64,000 nt of DNA from RGIG4790 sp964437615 (GCA_964437615.1 CAYTHL010000001.1:21553-85552); one strand, 5' to 3'; counted from the stretch's first letter, positions 16,047-25,574 are shown. Notes: generated by a model not told the origin, from the sequence alone. Translations and numbers: made by a program.

Positions 16047-17561
16047 ATGAAACTAAACAAACTGCATAAAAGTCTGCTAATTATTGGCAGCGTGCTTGTT
16101 GCTGTGGTGCTTGCCGGGGTGGCCATTGGTTGCGCCTTTACAAATCCGGTTGCAAAAGCCAGCAAAAAGCTGACAAACTACACAATATCGGCAAGCCTTT
16201 CGGAAGACTATATTTTGTCTGGCACAGAAACTGTCGATTACATTAACGACACTGGCACAAATCTAAACCAAATCTGCCTACATTTGTATCCGCGCGCCTT
16301 TAGAGAAGACGCCACTATTAAGCCCTATACCAGTCTAAACGAGGCAAGTTGTTTTCCTAACGGAATTAGTTATGGTACGCTTACGGTAAGCACGGTAGAG
16401 GTAAATGGTCAAAGCGCCAACTTTATTTACGCCGGCGAAGATACCGACATTTTGCAAATTAATTTGCCAAGCAGTTTAAAGGACGGCAAGCGCATAACTT
16501 TAGACATTATTTTTGAAGTTATTCTGCCCGAAAGTACTCACAGACTTGGCTACTACAAAGGCACTATCAACCTTGGCAACTGGTATCCAATAGTATGCGC
16601 ATTTAGCGGCGGAAAGTTTGATACTTCGCCATACTATTCTACCGGCGACCCCTTTTTTAGCACATGTTCTAACTATAAAGTAACCATTAATTATTCGTCT
16701 AACTTTGATTGCTATGCCACGGGCAACAAAATTAGCCAATCTAGCAACTCGTCAGCACAAAACACAGCCTCATTTAGTGCCAAAGCTGTAAGAGATTTTG
16801 CAATAGTGCTTTCTAGCAATGCCGAAGCCAAAACAATAAAGGCGTCGGATGTATCTGTTACCTATGTAGGGTATCAAGGGGACGCCAATTTGTCGCAATG
16901 CACCAAAACGGCAGCGGCAGCAGTAGAATATTTTTCAAATTTGTTTGGCAACTACCCTTATGATGGCTTAATAGTTATAAAATCTGCTTTTTTGCATGGG
17001 GGTATGGAGTATCCAAACATTGTTATAATTGCCGACTCCATAGACGACGAAGAAGAAATTAGCAAAGTTATTGTCCACGAGATTGCACACCAGTGGTGGT
17101 ACGGGCTAGTGGGCAACAATCAAGTTGCCGACGCTTGGCTAGACGAGAGTTTGGCAGAGTATAGTACCTGTCTGTTTTTTGAGGACAACCCAAGCTATGG
17201 CATAGATTACGACGACCTTATTGGCGACGCCATAGGTGGATATTTAATCTATGTGGACATAATTAGCAGCCTTTCTGGAGTGGTAAACACGGCAATGAAC
17301 TTGCCAGTTAGCGAGTATTTAAACGAGTACGAGTATACCTATATGGTATATGTAAAAGGCATAATTATGTTTGATTGTTTGCGCCAAGCTGTTGGCAAAA
17401 ATAAACTTATAAAAGGGCTAAAAAATTATTGCAGCAAATATATGTTTAAGGTTGCTACCGCCACAGATTTTATAGACATTTTAAAAAAGTATTGTCATAA
17501 AGATTTAGATAACTTTTTTGACGGCTGGCTTAACGGCAGCAGTGTGGTTGGTCAAATTTAA
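16047..17561 (+). CDS. M1 family metallopeptidase (aminopeptidase N type), membrane-anchored
   Basis: Zinc aminopeptidase, 504 residues, shorter than full-length PepN (about 850) because it has only the N-terminal beta domain and catalytic domain. An N-terminal hydrophobic segment (about 9-29) ends in AIGC, so lipidation or membrane anchoring is likely and the enzyme acts outside the cell. The exopeptidase motif is GGMEYP. The zinc site is HEIAH at 344-348 with the third ligand Glu 367 in DESLAEY. All ligands are present. AGGGAG lies upstream of the start. It probably trims extracellular peptides, together with the nearby M14 enzyme. Confidence 0.9.
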   Translation: MKLNKLHKSLLIIGSVLVAVVLAGVAIGCAFTNPVAKASKKLTNYTISASLSEDYILSGTETVDYINDTGTNLNQICLHLYPRAFREDATIKPYTSLNEASCFPNGISYGTLTVSTVEVNGQSANFIYAGEDTDILQINLPSSLKDGKRITLDIIFEVILPESTHRLGYYKGTINLGNWYPIVCAFSGGKFDTSPYYSTGDPFFSTCSNYKVTINYSSNFDCYATGNKISQSSNSSAQNTASFSAKAVRDFAIVLSSNAEAKTIKASDVSVTYVGYQGDANLSQCTKTAAAAVEYFSNLFGNYPYDGLIVIKSAFLHGGMEYPNIVIIADSIDDEEEISKVIVHEIAHQWWYGLVGNNQVADAWLDESLAEYSTCLFFEDNPSYGIDYDDLIGDAIGGYLIYVDIISSLSGVVNTAMNLPVSEYLNEYEYTYMVYVKGIIMFDCLRQAVGKNKLIKGLKNYCSKYMFKVATATDFIDILKKYCHKDLDNFFDGWLNGSSVVGQI

Positions 17562-17610
17562 GTCGAAGATTTTTAAAAATAGTAAATATAAATAAATATT
17601 GCTCAACCCT

Positions 17611-17639
17611 TTGCTTTTCTGTTTATATTGTGCTAAACT
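17611..17639 (+). promoter_or_regulatory. promoter giving a leaderless walJ transcript
   Basis: TTGCTT (17611-17616), 17 nt, extended -10 TGC-TAAACT (TAAACT 17634-17639). Only 6 nt separate the -10 from the ATG at 17646, so the predicted transcription start is the start codon itself. No Shine-Dalgarno sequence is present. Confidence 0.75.
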
Positions 17640-17645
17640 TGTTGC

Positions 17646-18431
17646 ATGAAAGTTACTAACTTGTGTTCTGGAAGCAAAGGGAATTGCACATTAATTTCTG
17701 CCGAAAATACTGCAATTCTTGTTGATATTGGGCTTAGTTACAAGCGGCTTACCGAACTATTAAACCAATATAATATGTCTTGCGACAAAATAGACGCCTT
17801 GCTTTTAACTCACGAGCATATAGACCATGTCAGCGGAATAGCCGTATTTGCCAAGCGGCACCCAAACATCCACATTTTTGTCTACAACATGGTGTGGAAA
17901 AAGCTAATCATAAAATATCCCGAGCTTGCAAGTTTGGTAAACATACATAACTTTATTTACAGAACGCCGTTTAGTGTTGGAGATTTTACAGTTTTTGCCA
18001 TAGAAAACATGCACGACAGCGTATCTTGTGCCACCTTTATAATTAGCGCGGGCGGCGGAAAACTTGGCATCGCCACCGATTTAGGCATTATTACCGATTA
18101 CCATATAAGTATGTTATCTACTTGCAAGGCTGTATTTTTGGAGTGTAACCACGACGACAAAATGCTAACCAAATGCGGTTATGCACGCATGCAGCAAGAG
18201 AGAATTGGCGGCGAGTTTGGGCATCTTTCCAACGAGCAGTGCGCAAGGGCGGCAATTAAGCTAGTAAACGCAAAAACCAAGGTTGTGGTGCTTAGTCATA
18301 TTTCGTCGCGTAGCAATCTGCCAGAACTAGCCTATGGATGCGTGGCAAACGCCTTTGCAGCAGCAGGTGTAGAGGGAACAATTTTGCTTGCCTATCAAGA
18401 TAGGCCATCAAAAACAATAACTATTATTTAG
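17646..18431 (+). CDS. walJ: MBL-fold metallo-hydrolase, WalJ/YycJ type
   Basis: Metallo-beta-lactamase-fold hydrolase of the YycJ/WalJ group, 261 residues, full length. The opening MKVTNLCSGSKGNC is characteristic. The metal-binding motif is LTHEHIDHVSG near residue 58, with further His/Asp ligands in ENMHDS, IATDLG and LSHISS. Known relatives are 5'-3' DNA exonucleases linked to WalRK signalling and mismatch repair, although no walRK genes are in this window. The start codon directly follows a promoter -10 and has no ribosome binding site, which predicts a leaderless mRNA. Confidence 0.88.
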   Translation: MKVTNLCSGSKGNCTLISAENTAILVDIGLSYKRLTELLNQYNMSCDKIDALLLTHEHIDHVSGIAVFAKRHPNIHIFVYNMVWKKLIIKYPELASLVNIHNFIYRTPFSVGDFTVFAIENMHDSVSCATFIISAGGGKLGIATDLGIITDYHISMLSTCKAVFLECNHDDKMLTKCGYARMQQERIGGEFGHLSNEQCARAAIKLVNAKTKVVVLSHISSRSNLPELAYGCVANAFAAAGVEGTILLAYQDRPSKTITII

Positions 18432-18488
18432 CATTTGGCGGCACATAATATAGCAAAACTTTAAATAAACTAACTATTGGAGAGTTGT

Positions 18489-19616
18489 ATGATAGAAGAA
18501 AAATCTAAACAATTAGACATAGTAGACGGCGGACTAGCTTGCCTAATTTTTGTTGTGCTTAACTATTTATTTTACCTAATGCTTTACTCATTGCCAGCGG
18601 GCGCGCTGCAAAATAACGCCATATACACACTTTTGTCTGTTTTGTTAGAGGCGCTGTTTTTTGTGGCATCTGTAATTACACTAAAATTGCGCGGCAAAAG
18701 CCTAATAACCTCAATAAATCTAAACAAAAAGGTTAGGGGTAATCAGATTGGCTGGAGCTTTTTAATTTCAGTAATTTGCCTAATTTTGTTTACAAGCCTA
18801 ACAAACGCCTTTATGGCAAGCCTAGAAAACTGGGGATACACAAGCGTTCTTAGCGATACAAGCATAACTAGTTTTGGCGAAGTGTTGCTTAGCACAATAA
18901 CGGTATGCGCAATTCCGGCTTTTTGCGAAGAGATTATGTTTAGAGGGGTGGTTTTAAACAGCCTAAAAGACTTAGGTAAGTGGCCAGCAATAATTATTAG
19001 TGCCTTTTGCTTTATGATTATGCACGGCAACCCCGACCAAACTGTGCATCAGTTTATTTTGGGGCTAGTTTTGGGCTATGTATGTATAACAACAGGCAAT
19101 TTGTGGATAAGTATGCTAATTCACTTTTTCAACAACTTTATAGCCATTGTGCTAAGCTATGCACTAAGCCTATATTCTGCAGGGGTGGCTGCAAACACTG
19201 CAGCCGATGTCGCCGAGGTGGTGGACGCAACAGCCACATACAGTTGGGGAGAAATTGCCGGCACTTTTGTTTACGGTCTTATTACCGCCGCCCTTGGTGG
19301 ATATCTAGTTTATTTAATTGTTAAAAAGATAAACGCAAAAAGTAACAAACAAAATTTAGCCCAAACTAGTAACGAGCAAACTGAGCAAACCGCCCAAGAA
19401 GTAGGCGTGGCAGAAATTGCAAGCACAGAAACGCAAGCCGATGATAATCAAGTTGCCAGCAGCCAACCCAATAGCGATATTATCGCCCAGCCAACTGGAA
19501 AAGCAAAAAAATATAATGGTTGGCAAATTGCTATAACTTGCCTAGGTTACACAGTATTTTTTGTATACTTTATCCGAGAGTGGATACTCTATTTGCTTGC
19601 CGGGCTAGGGCTGTAA
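18489..19616 (+). CDS. CPBP family intramembrane glutamic endopeptidase
   Basis: Integral membrane protease of the CAAX/Abi (CPBP) family, 375 residues with about eight membrane segments. Motif 1 is the EE pair in FCEEIMFRG, motif 2 the His in MIMHGNPDQ and motif 3 the HFFNNF stretch. A hydrophilic Gln/Glu/Ala-rich insert of about 60 residues separates the protease core from a last C-terminal membrane segment. This is an unusual extension. I chose the ATG at 18489 because GGAGAG lies just upstream. The TTG at 18477 would overlap that site. Related proteins process prenylated or signal peptides or give bacteriocin self-immunity. The substrate here is unknown. Confidence 0.88.
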   Translation: MIEEKSKQLDIVDGGLACLIFVVLNYLFYLMLYSLPAGALQNNAIYTLLSVLLEALFFVASVITLKLRGKSLITSINLNKKVRGNQIGWSFLISVICLILFTSLTNAFMASLENWGYTSVLSDTSITSFGEVLLSTITVCAIPAFCEEIMFRGVVLNSLKDLGKWPAIIISAFCFMIMHGNPDQTVHQFILGLVLGYVCITTGNLWISMLIHFFNNFIAIVLSYALSLYSAGVAANTAADVAEVVDATATYSWGEIAGTFVYGLITAALGGYLVYLIVKKINAKSNKQNLAQTSNEQTEQTAQEVGVAEIASTETQADDNQVASSQPNSDIIAQPTGKAKKYNGWQIAITCLGYTVFFVYFIREWILYLLAGLGL

Positions 19617-19636
19617 AATAAACTTAAAAACATGCA

Positions 19637-19673
19637 AAAATCCTTAAAATGTAACAGATTTTAAGGATTTTTT
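19637..19673 (+). terminator. terminator of the CPBP protease gene
   Basis: A 14-bp stem, AAAATCCTTAAAAT with ATTTTAAGGATTTT, followed by T residues. The T tail runs straight into the -10 box of the next gene. Confidence 0.85.
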
Positions 19674-19674
19674 C

Positions 19675-19680
19675 TATAAT
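19675..19680 (+). promoter_or_regulatory. -10 box giving a leaderless M14 peptidase transcript
   Basis: An exact TATAAT ends 5 nt before the ATG at 19686. No good -35 box is visible in the overlapping terminator, and no ribosome binding site lies between the -10 and the start. Confidence 0.6.
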
Positions 19681-19685
19681 ATACC

Positions 19686-20552
19686 ATGGATTATTTAAGT
19701 TTGTGCAATTTTTTGCAGCAAGCGCAAAAGCAACAGTGCAAAGTGTTTAGCATAGGAAAATCTGTTTTAGGTAAGCAGTTATGGGCGGTTAGTATAAGTA
19801 AAAGTAAAAGTAGTCCGTGGGCGCTTGTTGTGGCGGGCATGCACGCACGTGAGCATCTTTCTACCGACCTTGTCTGCTTGCAGATAAGCGACATTTTGTC
19901 CAAAAAATACAAGTCAAATGTAAATATATGCTTTGTGCCGCTAATTAATCCCGACGGCGCCGACTTATGCCTGCATGGGGCAGACGGCTTGCCGCCCAAA
20001 GAGGCGCAAAAGCTTATAAATATTAATGGTGGCAAAAATTTTAGCCTATACAAAGCAAATGCTCGTGGGGTAGACCTAAACAACAATTTTGCCGCCAACT
20101 GGAAGCAGCATTATGGTGACAAACGCAATCCTTGCAGCTGTGGGTTTTACGGCTATAAGCCGCTAAGCGAGCCAGAAAGTTTAGCTTTGGCTAACTTTAC
20201 AAAGTCAATTAATCCGTTTATTACAATTAGCTATCACTTAAAGGGCGAAGAAATTTATTTTGACTTTTTTCAGCCAGCCAGCACCTACTGCCGAGATAAA
20301 CGCATTGCACAAATTTTTGCAAAAAGCACCAAATACAAAATTGTCAGCACCCAAGGCGTAAGCAGCGGCGGATACAAGGATTGGTGCGTGCAAAAACTGG
20401 GCATTTCCGCCCTAACAATAGAGCTTGGCGCCGACAGATTTACTCACCCTGTGCCGCATTTTTGCATAGACCAAATTTATCAAAAAAACAAATATTTAGT
20501 AGATTGTCTAAACCGAGCCTACAAAATTTACCTAAGCAAACCAACAAATTAG
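19686..20552 (+). CDS. M14 family zinc carboxypeptidase
   Basis: Metallocarboxypeptidase of the M14 family, 288 residues. The zinc motif HAREH gives His 53 and Glu 56, and the third ligand is the His of ISYHLKGEE. NPDGADLC and DLNNNF provide substrate-binding Asn/Arg-type residues, and the catalytic Glu is in LTIELGAD. No signal peptide is visible. It resembles the gamma-D-glutamyl-diamino-acid peptidase branch that cuts peptidoglycan peptides, which would suit recycling of imported muropeptides in the cytoplasm (inference). The gene begins 5 nt after a TATAAT box, so the mRNA is probably leaderless. Confidence 0.87.
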   Translation: MDYLSLCNFLQQAQKQQCKVFSIGKSVLGKQLWAVSISKSKSSPWALVVAGMHAREHLSTDLVCLQISDILSKKYKSNVNICFVPLINPDGADLCLHGADGLPPKEAQKLININGGKNFSLYKANARGVDLNNNFAANWKQHYGDKRNPCSCGFYGYKPLSEPESLALANFTKSINPFITISYHLKGEEIYFDFFQPASTYCRDKRIAQIFAKSTKYKIVSTQGVSSGGYKDWCVQKLGISALTIELGADRFTHPVPHFCIDQIYQKNKYLVDCLNRAYKIYLSKPTN

Positions 20553-20637
20553 CTAGCAAAATGGGGTGAACCCCAAAAGTTGGACAAAAATTTACATTAT
20601 AAAAACTGGGAAAACTATTTTATTTTTTGGTGCGCTG

Positions 20638-20646
20638 TGGTATAAT
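20638..20646 (+). promoter_or_regulatory. extended -10 promoter giving a leaderless uvrC transcript
   Basis: TGG-TATAAT is an exact extended -10 element ending 6 nt before the ATG at 20653. The -35 region is poor, as is usual when TGn is present. Confidence 0.65.
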
Positions 20647-20652
20647 TTTTAT

Positions 20653-22479
20653 ATGAATATTTTGCAATTACGAGAAAAGGTTAAACTTTTGCCGGCAAAA
20701 AGCGGCTGCTACATAATGAAAGACGCAACTGGCAAAGTAATTTATGTTGGCAAGGCAAAGCGCCTTTCTAGCCGGGTAAAGAGTTATTTTGACGGCAGTG
20801 CAAAGACTCAAAAAACCTACGCTTTGGTAAAAAATATTGACGATTTTGAGTACATAATAACCAACACCGAGCAAGACGCCTTTAGTTTAGAAAACAATTT
20901 AATAAAAAAGTATAAGCCCAAATATAACATTTTGCTAAAAGATGACAAGGCTTTTCCGTACATAAAAATAGACATGGCAGAAAAATTTCCGCGCATTCAG
21001 GTAGTAAGGCGGCCAAAACCTGACGGCAGCATGCTGTTTGGGCCATATGTTACCGGCATTCCAATTAGCGAACTTATGCAGATAATAAAGTCGGCGTATC
21101 CAGTTAGGTGGTGCAACAAAAATTTTTCTAAGAGTAAGCTGCCAGCAAAGGCATGTTTGCACGGGCAAATTGGTCATTGCCTAGCCCCATGTGCAGACCC
21201 AAAGAGAGAACACGAGTATAAGCAAGTTATTTTAAAAGTTGTCGACTTTTTAAATGGCGAAACTAGGGAAGTTAGGCAAAAACTGCAGCAAAAAATGGAA
21301 ACCTCGGCAGCAAGCGAAGATTTTGAAACGGCTCTAGAAATGCGCAACGCGCTTGAAATGCTAGACAAAATGGAAAGCAAGATAATAACCAGTCTGCCGG
21401 GGTCAAAAAACCTAGATGTTTTTGCTTACTGGGATAATCCGGATAGCGAGCTTGCCGCAATAAACTGCATGACAATTAGGGCAGGGCAAAATATTGGTCA
21501 AACCAATTATGCATTACCTAGCGTTGTGGGCAGTGCTGCCGAAGTAATAAGCAGTTTTTTGGTGGAGTATTATAGCGGCACAACTCCGCCAGCCGAGATT
21601 GTTTGCAAGCAAATAGATGAGCCAACTGCACAAACCTTGCAGTTGTACTTTTTGGAAAATTATCAAAAGGTGGTAAAAATTACCATTCCGCAAAAAAATG
21701 TAAAAAGCAAACTTGCAGATAGCTGCCTAACCAATGCCAAAGAATACGCCGAGCGGTCTGCCGATAGCCTAATCCGCAAACAGCGACTAACTAGTGGTGC
21801 CCTAGAACATTTGGCGCAGGTGCTGGGCATAGGCAGCGTCTATCGCATAGAGGGCTACGACATATCCAACATTAGCGGCACAAACAATGTGGCTAGCATG
21901 GTTGTATTTGAGGGCGGTGAGCCGGCTAAAAAACAGTACCGCAAGTTTAAAATAAAAAGTGTAGACGGCGCAAACGACTTTGCGTGCATGCAAGAAACCT
22001 TGCAGCGCAGACTATCTAGGCTGGCTAGCGGGGACAATTCTTTTGGTGACAGACCTGATGTTATTTTAATAGACGGCGGCCTTGGGCAGTTGCATGCGGC
22101 ATCTAGTGTTGCAAGCGGACTTGGCTTAGATATAACTTTTATAAGCTTAGCCAAAAAAGATGAGCAAATATTTACTACAAGCAGCAATTTGCCAATCTGC
22201 TTACCCAAAAATGATTACGCCCTAAGGCTGTTACAACGGGTTAGAGATGAAAGCCATAGATTTGCCGTAATGTTTCATAGAAATGTGCGAACAAGCAAGG
22301 AATTTATGAGCGTACTTGACCAAATAGAGGGCATAGGCAAGCAGCGTCAAAAGCTGCTATACAACCACTTTAAAACAATAGACGCTATTTGCGAGGCCAG
22401 CGCCAAACAACTTTCCGAGGTTCCGGGCATTGGCCCAAAGTATGCCATTAACATATACAAATTTTTCCATAAAGACTAA
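20653..22479 (+). CDS. uvrC: excinuclease ABC subunit C
   Basis: Nucleotide excision repair nuclease that makes both incisions with UvrB, 608 residues, full length. The GIY-YIG nuclease domain is at about 10-95 (CYIMKDATGKVIYVGKAK), the UvrB-binding UVR motif lies near 205-240, the RNase H-like C-terminal nuclease is in the middle to end (YDISNISGTNNVASMVVFE, LIDGGLGQL), and two helix-hairpin-helix repeats occupy the last 60 residues (GIGKQRQ, PGIGPKYA). I chose the ATG at 20653 because family members begin close to LLPxxxGCYxMKD. A more upstream ATG at 20566 would add 29 residues across the promoter. Confidence 0.96.
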   Translation: MNILQLREKVKLLPAKSGCYIMKDATGKVIYVGKAKRLSSRVKSYFDGSAKTQKTYALVKNIDDFEYIITNTEQDAFSLENNLIKKYKPKYNILLKDDKAFPYIKIDMAEKFPRIQVVRRPKPDGSMLFGPYVTGIPISELMQIIKSAYPVRWCNKNFSKSKLPAKACLHGQIGHCLAPCADPKREHEYKQVILKVVDFLNGETREVRQKLQQKMETSAASEDFETALEMRNALEMLDKMESKIITSLPGSKNLDVFAYWDNPDSELAAINCMTIRAGQNIGQTNYALPSVVGSAAEVISSFLVEYYSGTTPPAEIVCKQIDEPTAQTLQLYFLENYQKVVKITIPQKNVKSKLADSCLTNAKEYAERSADSLIRKQRLTSGALEHLAQVLGIGSVYRIEGYDISNISGTNNVASMVVFEGGEPAKKQYRKFKIKSVDGANDFACMQETLQRRLSRLASGDNSFGDRPDVILIDGGLGQLHAASSVASGLGLDITFISLAKKDEQIFTTSSNLPICLPKNDYALRLLQRVRDESHRFAVMFHRNVRTSKEFMSVLDQIEGIGKQRQKLLYNHFKTIDAICEASAKQLSEVPGIGPKYAINIYKFFHKD

Positions 22480-22506
22480 ACAAAAAGTAATTGTTTAGTC
22501 TTTTTT
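22471..22506 (+). terminator. terminator overlapping the end of uvrC
   Basis: AAAGACTAAACAA pairs with TTGTTTAGTC and six T follow. The uvrC stop codon lies inside the 5' arm. Confidence 0.88.
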
Positions 22507-22568
22507 GCTATCAAAAATGAGGAGGGTTTTACCCGAATAAAACACGGCAAAGAATCATATATTTTACT

Positions 22569-23759
22569 ATGAAAAATGGCAAAGCCGGCAAAAAGGGTAA
22601 AAGTAGGGATCAAAAATACAAAATAACCGCAAAAGAGGCTAAAAAACTTGCTTTTAGGCTAGTTGTTGGCCTTTTTGTTGTGCTTGCTATTGTTTTGGTG
22701 CCAACTCTTTGCGTCTACTATCCAGATATTATCAGCAATCGGTTTTCGCCGAGGCTTGCCGCCTATCAAGGGGTTGTGGAGCTTTGGAACATAGACAGTT
22801 TTGAGGGCGGCACCGGCAGCAAGTCGGGATTTTTGCAGACTCGCGCTATGGAATATCAAGAGCAAAACAAAGGCTTTTATGTGCTTGTGCGTAATATGAC
22901 CGAAACAGAATGCTTGCTCGCCCTGCAAAATGGTCAGCGTCCTGCCATGTTTAGCTTTGGTGTTGGGGTTGCTAGTGAGCTAAAAGAATATTTGGCGTCA
23001 ATTACTCTTTCAAAAAACACAAACATACGCAAAGAGTTTGTTTCTGCCGCCACAATAGACGGCAAAATATATGCCGTGCCATGGTGTAGGGGGGTATATT
23101 CTTTAATTTCTACTACAAGTAATTTGGCGGCGGTGGGAATTACAGACTCGGCACTTAGCGACATTGCCTTAATGTGCGGATACACCAAAAATCTTTCTAA
23201 TGGCAAAACAAAAACGGTGTACTCTTTGGCATTTGGAGGCAATGGGTACATAAGTCCGCAGGCAGCTTTTGGCACAAATTACGGTATTCTTGCCCAAACC
23301 GAAACCTCGTACAGAGCCGATTACGACACCCTAACTAGCTACAACGCCTATTGCGATTTTATAGAGGGCAAGGCCAGCATATTGCTTGGCACGCAGCGAG
23401 ATATTGCCCGGATAGAAAACCGAATTAGTCTTGGCAAAATTGACGGCGTGGTCTATCAGCATATAACCTCGTACACCGACCTATTGCAGTATATAGCCAT
23501 AAGTAATAGCGCCGCGCAAGAAATCTATAACCAGTGCAGCAACTTTGTTAGTTTCCTTACAAGCGAAACTTGCCAGCTAAAATTAGCAAACATTGGCATG
23601 TTTAGCGTATCTAATTTGAGCAAAAATTTATATTCTGCCGAAGAATGGTTAAATATAGAATTACTCTGCAGCCAAACTTGCACTGTGCAGCCTTTGTTTA
23701 GCAGCAAACAAGAAATCTCTGCAAGCAAAGCACAATATATAAAAGCAATAAGCGCATAA
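22569..23759 (+). CDS. membrane-anchored solute-binding-protein-like protein
   Basis: A 396-residue protein with a Lys-rich N-terminus and one membrane segment (about 33-55), followed by a predicted external domain. That domain resembles family 1 extracellular solute-binding proteins: the opening strand VVELWNIDSFEG, then GKIYAVPWCRGVYSLI, which matches the hinge-side strand of sugar binders. It lacks a lipobox and no ABC permease or ATPase lies nearby, so it may sense rather than import a ligand, or it may work with a distant transporter. No ribosome binding site is visible and a weak TATATT lies 5 nt before the start, so it could also be leaderless. Confidence 0.72.
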   Translation: MKNGKAGKKGKSRDQKYKITAKEAKKLAFRLVVGLFVVLAIVLVPTLCVYYPDIISNRFSPRLAAYQGVVELWNIDSFEGGTGSKSGFLQTRAMEYQEQNKGFYVLVRNMTETECLLALQNGQRPAMFSFGVGVASELKEYLASITLSKNTNIRKEFVSAATIDGKIYAVPWCRGVYSLISTTSNLAAVGITDSALSDIALMCGYTKNLSNGKTKTVYSLAFGGNGYISPQAAFGTNYGILAQTETSYRADYDTLTSYNAYCDFIEGKASILLGTQRDIARIENRISLGKIDGVVYQHITSYTDLLQYIAISNSAAQEIYNQCSNFVSFLTSETCQLKLANIGMFSVSNLSKNLYSAEEWLNIELLCSQTCTVQPLFSSKQEISASKAQYIKAISA

Positions 23760-23926
23760 ACTTACAAAAATGTATATTTTATGCAAAAATATGCCAAATT
23801 TTGCAAATTAACCAATTTATTGAGCGTTAAAATTTTAAGTTATAAGTTTGCAAAACAAAATATATAAATAAAAAAATAAATAAATTACAAATAATTATTG
23901 AAATATTTTTAAAAATGGGGTAGAAT

Positions 23927-24862
23927 ATGTACAAGACAATTATGTCTATTTTAGGCGAAGACCGCGTAAAGCGCAATGTGCCAGTCAAAGATTATTGCAC
24001 TTTTAAACTTGGCGGAAATCTAGAATATTTAATAGAGCCAACAACCACTATAGAACTTGCTGGCACACTGCAAAAACTAACCGAGGCAAATATAGGCTAC
24101 AAAGTTGTGGGCAATATGAGCAACATTCTACCGGCAGACGGCATAAACAAAGGGGTGTATGTAAGTACAAGGCGCATAGCTGATAACATCAAGTGCTACG
24201 GCACAAGGTTAGTTGTTAGCGCAGGCGAAACTATTGGCGCAATATGCAAACAAGCCCAAAGGCTGGGTTTAAGCGGGCTAGAAGGCTTAGTTGGCATACC
24301 GGCTACGGTTGGTGGGGCGATTGTCAATAATGCGGGGGCGTTTGGCTACAATATTGGCAATTTGGTAGAAAGTCTGCTAGTTTTTGACGGCAGCAAAGTT
24401 GCAAGTATAAGTGCAAGCGCTGCAGATTTTGGCTACCACAGCTCCAAGTTTATTGATAGCGGCAAGGTGATACTTTCTGCAACAATAAAACTAGCGCAAA
24501 GTTCGCCAGAAAATGTGCTACAAAAAATGAAAGAATTTGCCATCAAACGGGCAAGTATGCAGCCTCATCAACCAAGTGCGGGTAGTGTATTTAAAAAGGT
24601 TGACGGTATGTCGGCGGGCTATTACATAGAGCAAGTTGGGCTAAAAGGCGAAATATTTAGCGGCGCCGCTATCAGCGACATTCATGCCAACTTTATTGTA
24701 AATTTGGGTGGAGCTACAAGCCAAAGCGTAAGGTATTTAATTAAACTGGCACAGAGCAAAGTAGAACAAAAATTTGGAGTAACTTTGCAGCCAGAAATAG
24801 AAATTTTAGGAGAAACTAATGAAAGTACTAGCAGATTATCACACTCACAGCCGCTATTCTAG
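23927..24862 (+). CDS. murB: UDP-N-acetylenolpyruvoylglucosamine reductase
   Basis: Cytoplasmic FAD enzyme reducing UDP-GlcNAc-enolpyruvate to UDP-MurNAc in peptidoglycan synthesis, 311 residues. FAD-binding stretches YKVVGNMSNIL and GLEGLVGIPATVGGAIVNNAGAFG are present. The catalytic Ser is in SAGSVFKK and the C-terminal Glu in LQPEIEILG. The family usually ends shortly after that motif. Here the frame continues 15 residues into the next gene (TNESTSRLSHSQPLF), giving a 44-nt overlap. A GGGG stretch lies 8 nt upstream of the start. It heads a murB-PHP-whiA-dnaE gene row. Confidence 0.95.
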   Translation: MYKTIMSILGEDRVKRNVPVKDYCTFKLGGNLEYLIEPTTTIELAGTLQKLTEANIGYKVVGNMSNILPADGINKGVYVSTRRIADNIKCYGTRLVVSAGETIGAICKQAQRLGLSGLEGLVGIPATVGGAIVNNAGAFGYNIGNLVESLLVFDGSKVASISASAADFGYHSSKFIDSGKVILSATIKLAQSSPENVLQKMKEFAIKRASMQPHQPSAGSVFKKVDGMSAGYYIEQVGLKGEIFSGAAISDIHANFIVNLGGATSQSVRYLIKLAQSKVEQKFGVTLQPEIEILGETNESTSRLSHSQPLF

Positions 24863-25574
24863 GTGGTATCACGCCACCGGAACGGTGGAGCAAATGGCGC
24901 AAAGTGCAGCCCAAAAGGGCTTAAAAGAGCTTGCTATTACCGACCACGGACCAAAGCATGTAGCATTTGGCATAAGGCCCAAAAACTTTAAAAAAGCCAA
25001 ACAAGACTGCCTAAACGCCACCCAAAAAACGGGAGTAAAGGTGTATTTTGGCATAGAAAGCAACATAATTGGTCAGGACGGCGAAATAGACCTATCTAAA
25101 GAGCAAATTGATATGTTAGATATTTTGCTAATGGGCTATCATAAAGGCACTAAGTGCAACTTTATAAAATATTTTAACATTAAAAGGCGTAATTCGCCCG
25201 AGCAAATAGAAAAAAATACTATTGCCTACATAATCGCAATAAACAGGTTTAATATTGCCATAATAACTCATTTAAACGAGTACATTAGGGTAGATACTGC
25301 TAGGGTTGCACAGGCCTGCGCGGCAAAAAATACCATTATAGAAATCAACGCAAAACACCTAAAATTAACAGACGACGATGTGCAAGTTTTACTACAAAGT
25401 GGGGTTAATTTTGTTGTCAGTAGCGACGCCCACAGCACAAAGAGGGTGGCGGACGTGCAAAAGTGTCTAAATTTTATAGCGGCGCACAACATTCCGCTAG
25501 AAAGGGTTAAAAATATAGACGGGCTTTTAGATTTTCTTCAGCCAAAAGGAAAGATTATTAGCCGCAAAAAATAG
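24819..25574 (+). CDS. PHP domain phosphoesterase
   Basis: A 251-residue PHP-domain protein of the YcdX/histidinol-phosphatase-like group. Metal ligands appear in order: ADYHTHSRYS (HxH), ITDHGP, FGIESNI (Glu), GYHKG, IITHLNEY and SSDAHS. All are present, so hydrolase activity is likely. The natural substrate is unknown. The start is preceded by AGGAG inside the 3' end of murB, and the two genes overlap by 44 nt in different frames. In related genomes a PHP gene often sits between murB and whiA, so this is conserved synteny recalled from general knowledge. Confidence 0.88.
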   Translation: MKVLADYHTHSRYSRWYHATGTVEQMAQSAAQKGLKELAITDHGPKHVAFGIRPKNFKKAKQDCLNATQKTGVKVYFGIESNIIGQDGEIDLSKEQIDMLDILLMGYHKGTKCNFIKYFNIKRRNSPEQIEKNTIAYIIAINRFNIAIITHLNEYIRVDTARVAQACAAKNTIIEINAKHLKLTDDDVQVLLQSGVNFVVSSDAHSTKRVADVQKCLNFIAAHNIPLERVKNIDGLLDFLQPKGKIISRKK

